26,384 bases of DNA from a virus. The stretch lies in the IMG/VR virus record IMGVR_UViG_3300021963_000567, positions 1 through 26,384 of that record. One strand, given 5' to 3'. Of this stretch, positions 21,467 through 26,384 are shown piece by piece; position 1 is the stretch's first letter, and each line of letters opens with the position of its first letter. Below the pieces are notes generated by a model. It ran no database searches. It saw only the letters and a program-made list of their open reading frames with translations, and was not told the DNA's origin. The position numbers and the translations under genes were made by a program.

Positions 21467-24400
21467 ATGGCCATTTTAGGGGAAAGTTTTAAACCATGGG
21501 TTATTAAACAAATTAATGTTCGTCAAGACAAATTATCAGCTCGTAATAAAGATACAGATTTATTAAAATATCTAACATCAAGAACAGCTTTTTTAAGACT
21601 GACATCAGGTGTAGATATATCTGAAGATTTATTAACTTATTATAAAGATTATCTTCCTGAGGGATTTGCTACTAATGTTAAAGGAAATGAATTAGCTAAA
21701 CAATATGTTTTAGAAGCAGCTCGATTTAGACCCCCAGGAAATACTATAGATGATCCTCTTCAATTTACCTCAGGTATAGGGTACAACAACATAAATAAAT
21801 CATCATATGGATTTTTATCAGACCCTAATTATGGTTTAGTTCCACCTCCAGGTATAACAATGGCTTCGGTTAAGTCATTGAATAGAGGTACAATTCGAGA
21901 AGCTAGTATTCAACTTGTTTGTCATAACCTTTACCAATTAATAATCATTAATATTTTATTCTTAAAATTAAAATATTCTTTATTATTAGAATGGGGTCAT
22001 ACAGTTTATTATGATAATGAAGGAGAGTTAAAACAAGACTATGATATACCTAATTTATCACCTGGTTTCTTAGATGGAGAATATGATCAAATTTCGCTTT
22101 TAAAAACAATAGCTATACAACGACAGTTATCTAATGGAAATTATGATGCCTTTTTTGGTTTAGTGAAAAACTTTGAATGGCAAGCTGAAGAAAATGGAAG
22201 TTACACAATAACTATCTCAGCTATATCTACAGGTGATGTTATAGAATCTTTAAAAATTAATACTGATTTTAATCCTAATACAGCTGGAGCTACTCCTTCA
22301 TTTAATAAATCAACTCTTCATAAAATAATAGGTAAAACTAAAGATATAATTGGTTCACTTAAATATGTACATGGATATAATGATGGAAATTCTCCTGATA
22401 GGTTAAACACTTTAGCTTTTACAGCTAAAGCAGGAAATATAGTTAATAACAGATATAATTATAGGGATTATAATGATAATGATGAAATAATCACAAATGG
22501 AACTGGTAGCTCAATGTTAGCTGATAAAGAAGGTTTTAAAGCTTCTTTTCCTAATCTTCAAGTAACCCAAACAAAATATGGTAAAAGTGTATCTAATGAT
22601 CAATACTATATAAAATTAGGTACTTTTCTTAGACTAATGGAAGCTTTTACTTTATTCTATGACAATAAAAAAGTAATTATAACAGAAGATAACCAAAGAT
22701 TAGGATCACCTCCTGTATTCTTTTTAGATCATGATTTTGATAAGCATGATTGTTTAACTTTACCTGATCAAGTTACAACTGACCCAACAGTAGCTTTGAT
22801 ACCATTGACTCAACCTGATGCAACTACAGTGACCAATGTTGATAAATATCAAATTCATAAATTCCCTGTAATAGGTAAACAAGGACTCAAAAAATATACA
22901 ACTGATCCAAACAACTCAGAAGCATATATTTTAGATAGACAAAATACTACATCAACATCAGTATTAGTAAGAAAAAATGCTACTCCTATCCCTACTGGAC
23001 AAGCGTATGATAGTTTTGAAGCTGCTTGGAATGCTTTAGGATTTACTGGTAATCAACGAAAAGAAACTTACGCTTGGGTAGATTCTAATGAATCAAATCA
23101 AGGTATTGAATGGGTATTTGGTGGCGGTACCTCAAAAGTTGATTTAGCTGCTCAAACTAGTTTAGATACTTTATGGACTAATACTCCTGAAGGAGGAGGA
23201 GGTAAACTTTTAGATTGGACTACATGGTCAAGCAGAGTTATAAAAATAGCCCCAACAATAGATCCACCAACTCCATCTTTTGATGACACTAAAATAGGTA
23301 ACAAGGCAGATAATAATCTTCAACCAGCTGATCTTAGACCGGGTGTTTCTAAAAGAATGATTAAAAAAGTAACAACTAAAACTGAAACAGGAAACTCAGG
23401 CACATTAAAAGATATAAGTTTATCTTTTAGAACAGAAGATAAATATATAGGAAAAACAATGCATATATATGTTAATATTCAACATATAGTTAATGTTTTA
23501 GATGATACTATAGAAGAAGATGGAACTGTTCCATTACTTCCATTTTTAAATAAATTATTAAGTGATATAGGAACTGCTTTAGGATCTATTAATAAATTTG
23601 ATTTAGATTATGATGATGAAACTAATACTTTTTCTGTTGTTGATGCGGCTGTAGTACCTTTAAAATATGCTAAAGAATTTGGAAATTCTATGGCTAAATT
23701 TAATATAAATGCTCTTAATCCTGGGGCGATAGGAGGTTCAAAAAATAATATTATAGGAGCTGGAGGTAGTTTTATAACTAACTTTTCTTTAAAAAGTGAA
23801 ATATATTCATCAATAGGTAATGCTATAGCTTTAGGAGCCCAATCAGGAAATAATGAAGGAGCACCTCCAGGTTCTAATGCCTCAGGTATTAGTAAAATGA
23901 ATGAAGGTATTATAGATAGATTAATGACTGAAAAAACTAATAAGATTGTAACAATCTCTCCATTTTCTTCTTCTTTTACTGACGCTACAACTAAAAGTTT
24001 TTTTGAGGATTATGTTTTTAAATTAAAAGCTACTGAAGCTGCTGGTGGATTAACTCCTGAAGATATTGATTTTTATAAATCATATGTTGTTGATATCTAC
24101 CAACATGATTTAGGGTTTTTAACCAACAATACAGGTAGTAAACTTCCTGGATCAGGATTTATACCTTTAAATCTCCAATTAACAATGGATGGTTTAAGTG
24201 GATTAATTCAATATCAAACATTTGAAATATCAGAGAATGTTTTACCTCCTGAGTATTATAAAAAATTAAGATTTATAACTACTACTATCGAACATAAAAT
24301 TAGCGCTGATAAAGGATGGGAAACAACTATTAGTACTTTAGGAGTACCTAGATCTAATGATATAACAAAAGCTTCTATTAGTAATGATGATCTAGAAAGA

Positions 24401-25039
24401 ATTAACCAAACTAAAGTAACTGAAACAGTAGACACAAACCCAGAAGATTATGATGAAGTAATTTTGACCGATCCACCACCACCATCAACTCCAACAGAAA
24501 ATGAATCTAAACCAGGTACAACTAAACCATATATAGTTATAGGTGACTCAGGAAGTCCCACTATAAAAAGTTTCGCGAAAAAATCTGAATTAATTGGGGA
24601 CCAAGAAGGTGAAAAAAATCTATGGAAAGTAGGAGAAGACATAAATTGGTTAATCACAGCTTTAAAATCATTCTCTCCATCACCGGATGTGAAAATAGTA
24701 TTTGTTAGTATTGGTACTAATGGTGGATTTGGTAGTAGTAGCAAATTAGCTAACGCGTTAATGTCTGGATTAAAAGAAAAATTCCCAAATGCTAAGTATG
24801 CTTTTGTACAAGGAACTTGGGGTTGGGGCTATTTATCTGAGGAAAAGAATCCTGGGAAAGGATTTGATAAAGTAGAAACACCAAAAATAGTGACTAGTTT
24901 TTATAATCAGTTTAAAGATTTAGGAGCTATTATTATTGAACCTCCTATTGGTTATAGTACTACACATCCAAATAGAAAAACACCAACATTCCCTAAAATT
25001 GGTGAAGAAATGAATAGACTTATAGCTTTAAATAAATAA
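21467..25039 (+). CDS. Large baseplate hub-like protein with C-terminal SGNH-hydrolase-like domain (1190 residues)
   Basis: The N-terminal ~300 residues have the look of a phage hub domain: VPPPGITMASVKSLNRGTIR, EASIQLVCHNLYQLIIINIL, LLLEWGHTVYYDN, FFGLVKNFEWQAEENGSYTI and DVIESLKI. A second block (about 645-800) has YIGKTMHIYVNIQHIVNVLD and FLNKLLSDIGTALGSINKFD. A third (about 880-985) precedes a proline-rich linker (about 1003-1020). The last ~170 residues resemble an SGNH hydrolase: VIGDSG with Ser1028 (block I), VSIGTNGG with Gly1083 and Asn1085 (block III-like), and STTHP with His1167 (block V-like, without the usual Asp three residues before His). I infer a tail-borne esterase or lytic activity on envelope glycans. 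Hub assignment is moderately sure, hydrolase activity less so. The stop overlaps the next ATG by one base. Confidence 0.72.
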   Translation: MAILGESFKPWVIKQINVRQDKLSARNKDTDLLKYLTSRTAFLRLTSGVDISEDLLTYYKDYLPEGFATNVKGNELAKQYVLEAARFRPPGNTIDDPLQFTSGIGYNNINKSSYGFLSDPNYGLVPPPGITMASVKSLNRGTIREASIQLVCHNLYQLIIINILFLKLKYSLLLEWGHTVYYDNEGELKQDYDIPNLSPGFLDGEYDQISLLKTIAIQRQLSNGNYDAFFGLVKNFEWQAEENGSYTITISAISTGDVIESLKINTDFNPNTAGATPSFNKSTLHKIIGKTKDIIGSLKYVHGYNDGNSPDRLNTLAFTAKAGNIVNNRYNYRDYNDNDEIITNGTGSSMLADKEGFKASFPNLQVTQTKYGKSVSNDQYYIKLGTFLRLMEAFTLFYDNKKVIITEDNQRLGSPPVFFLDHDFDKHDCLTLPDQVTTDPTVALIPLTQPDATTVTNVDKYQIHKFPVIGKQGLKKYTTDPNNSEAYILDRQNTTSTSVLVRKNATPIPTGQAYDSFEAAWNALGFTGNQRKETYAWVDSNESNQGIEWVFGGGTSKVDLAAQTSLDTLWTNTPEGGGGKLLDWTTWSSRVIKIAPTIDPPTPSFDDTKIGNKADNNLQPADLRPGVSKRMIKKVTTKTETGNSGTLKDISLSFRTEDKYIGKTMHIYVNIQHIVNVLDDTIEEDGTVPLLPFLNKLLSDIGTALGSINKFDLDYDDETNTFSVVDAAVVPLKYAKEFGNSMAKFNINALNPGAIGGSKNNIIGAGGSFITNFSLKSEIYSSIGNAIALGAQSGNNEGAPPGSNASGISKMNEGIIDRLMTEKTNKIVTISPFSSSFTDATTKSFFEDYVFKLKATEAAGGLTPEDIDFYKSYVVDIYQHDLGFLTNNTGSKLPGSGFIPLNLQLTMDGLSGLIQYQTFEISENVLPPEYYKKLRFITTTIEHKISADKGWETTISTLGVPRSNDITKASISNDDLERINQTKVTETVDTNPEDYDEVILTDPPPPSTPTENESKPGTTKPYIVIGDSGSPTIKSFAKKSELIGDQEGEKNLWKVGEDINWLITALKSFSPSPDVKIVFVSIGTNGGFGSSSKLANALMSGLKEKFPNAKYAFVQGTWGWGYLSEEKNPGKGFDKVETPKIVTSFYNQFKDLGAIIIEPPIGYSTTHPNRKTPTFPKIGEEMNRLIALNK

Positions 25040-25596
25040 TGCCTTACGTACCTAAAAATAAAATCCAATCTGGTTTATTTGCTAATTTATCAACTCCACC
25101 TTATTTTAAAGATAAAAAAGGAGTTAGATACACAGGTGAATATTACAAACTATACAATGGTAAATTTTTTTCAGGAAAAGGACCTAACGATCCTAATACT
25201 AGTGAAATTTTTAAAATTGAAGACATTAGAGATCCTAGCCCAAGTTATATCACATCCCCTAAAGAATCAATACCTAGTCTTCTTTCAGTAAGTGTTCCAA
25301 CACCTCAAGATTATAAAAATGGGTTTTTTACTCGTTATTTTAGTGTTAAAAGAAATCAATATTTGTATTTTGAAATAAATAAAGACACATATAATAAGTT
25401 TCAACAGAAAAATAATAATGTGCCTTGGCAACTATATAGAGTTTTTTCTTTTAAATGGGAACTAACAGGGGATGTAAATAAAGTAGCTCAAATTAATAGA
25501 GATGTTACGTTGTTAACTGAAAAAAATGAAAAAGCATTTGGTTTAGGAAAACACTTAAAAGAAAACTGGACTCAATATTATAAAGAAAATCCTTAA
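25039..25596 (+). CDS. Conserved hypothetical phage protein downstream of the hub gene (185 residues)
   Basis: The product starts YVPKNKIQSGLFANLSTPPY and continues VRYTGEYYKLYNGKFFSGKG, then DYKNGFFTRYFSVKRNQYLY and VPWQLYRVFSFKWELTGDVN, ending with LGKHLKENWTQYYKENP. I recognise this pattern (Y.GYYHK.Y.G..ftGK.P, RYF.kr.n, W.ltG....v...Nr...L.ek) as a common uncharacterised protein beside baseplate genes in marine myovirus contigs. No catalytic motif, signal peptide or membrane segment is visible. Overlap of its ATG with the hub stop (TAATG) implies coupled translation and a tail or baseplate role. Confidence 0.7.
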   Translation: MPYVPKNKIQSGLFANLSTPPYFKDKKGVRYTGEYYKLYNGKFFSGKGPNDPNTSEIFKIEDIRDPSPSYITSPKESIPSLLSVSVPTPQDYKNGFFTRYFSVKRNQYLYFEINKDTYNKFQQKNNNVPWQLYRVFSFKWELTGDVNKVAQINRDVTLLTEKNEKAFGLGKHLKENWTQYYKENP

Positions 25597-25641
25597 CTTG
25601 GCCTTTAGAAATTCTTAATTATATTAATATTAATAAAGGTT
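25597..25641 (+). promoter_or_regulatory. Leader between the structural and replication genes
   Basis: The gap holds CCTTTA (25602-25607) and TAAAGG (25634-25639), which can pair and would cover the only Shine-Dalgarno-like site before the polymerase gene. AATATTAATAA at 25626-25636 is a one-mismatch copy of the recurrent promoter-like motif. No T-run terminator is present. All of this is weak, given the AT-rich composition. Confidence 0.25.
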
Positions 25642-26384
25642 ATGTATTATATAATTGAGAGCCAATATCAGTTTGAAGAGTTTGTTCAACAGCAAACAAA
25701 TAGATGTTTTGTTGAGTTAATCCTTAATCATGATTTAGTTCATCCTGCTCTTAATAATGTTTCATTGGTTTATATTAGACCTGAAGACGATAAGAAAGGA
25801 TATATAATTCCTATTTCTCATAATGAATCATTTTCTATACCTTTTATTCAAGTAAGAAAATTAATAGCTAGTTATAAAGAAGTATATGTTAGAGATAAAA
25901 AAACAAGCATGTACTTCTTAAATAAAAAGAATTTAATACATGCTCCTATCAATACAGAGAACTTATCATTTTCTATTTATGACTATTATCATAGACAATA
26001 TCCAAACAGGAATGATGTTAATAAATTTATTCCTATAGCTAAACATTATGAACGTTGTGAAGAATATTTTAAATATATAAACTTCATCCCACAATCTGAG
26101 TTTTATAATAAAGCAATAGAGTTATTTCATATTATAGAATCAAGTGGTATTAATGTGAATACAGCGCTTATAGATGATTATTTTACACCAAACAATACCC
26201 TCCATTCAATAAAAAACAATACAATATACTCACAGTATAATGTAGATACTACAACTAAAAGACCATCAAATAGATTTAATGGAATCAACTTTGCTGCTTT
26301 ACCTAAAGATAAAAGCAGACAATCATTTATATCTAAAAATGGAAAACTAATTGATATTGATATTGATTCTTATCACCCAACTTT
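25642..26384 (+). CDS. Family A DNA polymerase, 3' end outside the window
   Basis: An ATG at 25642 opens a frame that stays open to the window end (247 codons). The last ~45 codons carry the start of a polymerase A palm: VDTTTKRPSNRFNGINFAAL, then KDKSRQSFISK and GKLIDIDIDSYHP, where Asp242 aligns with the catalytic motif A aspartate (as in DYSQIE of Pol I) and the TTxRPSN.FNGIN.AAL segment is typical just before it. The N-terminal ~110 residues look like a degenerate DnaQ-type exonuclease domain (CFVELILNHDLVHPALNN, then GYIIPISHNESF) lacking the usual D-x-E metal ligands. It would replicate phage DNA. It starts 45 bases after the structural genes, marking the structural/replication boundary. 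An AAAGG lies five bases upstream of the ATG, the best Shine-Dalgarno-like site in the window. Confidence 0.8.
   Translation, partial: MYYIIESQYQFEEFVQQQTNRCFVELILNHDLVHPALNNVSLVYIRPEDDKKGYIIPISHNESFSIPFIQVRKLIASYKEVYVRDKKTSMYFLNKKNLIHAPINTENLSFSIYDYYHRQYPNRNDVNKFIPIAKHYERCEEYFKYINFIPQSEFYNKAIELFHIIESSGINVNTALIDDYFTPNNTLHSIKNNTIYSQYNVDTTTKRPSNRFNGINFAALPKDKSRQSFISKNGKLIDIDIDSYHPT

Noticed and set aside
25079-25291. 70-codon + strand frame inside the 185-residue gene
   Set aside because: Shifted-frame shadow with low-complexity Leu/Ile/Lys composition; the longer frame is a recognisable conserved phage protein.

Overview
The window is the late structural (tail) region of a contractile-tailed, myovirus-type phage. 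Every gene I can support is on the + strand. The DNA is AT-rich and the genes are tightly packed, with several stop/start overlaps of the TAATG type. Almost all genes start at ATG. None has a strong AGGAGG Shine-Dalgarno; the leaders are A/T-rich instead. This translation style fits a Bacteroidetes (flavobacterial-type) host, and the protein families resemble those common in marine T4-like phage contigs. The host assignment is an inference.

Layout. Bases 1-9245 hold a receptor-binding cluster: a 5'-truncated fibre, a 993-residue modular fibre, a 47-residue mini-ORF that looks like a bare fibre N-terminus, two tandem paralogous glycine-rich adhesin-like proteins, a 71-residue accessory protein, and a 712-residue fibre with an 18-copy SHAEG beta-roll. 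Bases 9280-11813 hold a small coiled-coil protein, the tail sheath and the tail tube. A convincing intrinsic terminator follows the tube gene. Bases 11921-12926 hold a gp26-like (T4_baseplate family) protein whose 3' end overlaps a second frame that lacks an ATG. This looks like a programmed frameshift of the lambda G/GT or Mu kind, directly upstream of the 1948-residue tape measure (12951-18797). Bases 18849-25039 hold baseplate genes: two unassigned proteins, a LysM/gp53-like protein and a 1190-residue hub-like protein carrying a C-terminal SGNH-hydrolase-like domain. A 185-residue conserved hypothetical follows. The window ends inside a family A DNA polymerase gene, cut off just after polymerase motif A.

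How the genes work together. Tube and sheath polymerise on the baseplate to a length set by the tape measure, which the gp26-like protein and its frameshift partner would chaperone. The hub-like protein may deliver an esterase-type activity to the cell envelope. The fibre and glycine-rich genes would determine host binding. A recurrent sequence, AATATTTATAA and close variants, sits in the gaps before the major transcription-unit starts and is absent from the tightly coupled gene junctions. It is the best candidate for a phage late promoter, but it is inverted relative to the classic T4 late promoter TATAAATA.

No tRNA, rRNA, CRISPR array, insertion sequence, integrase or minus-strand gene is visible. 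No gene-free stretch is longer than about 110 bases.
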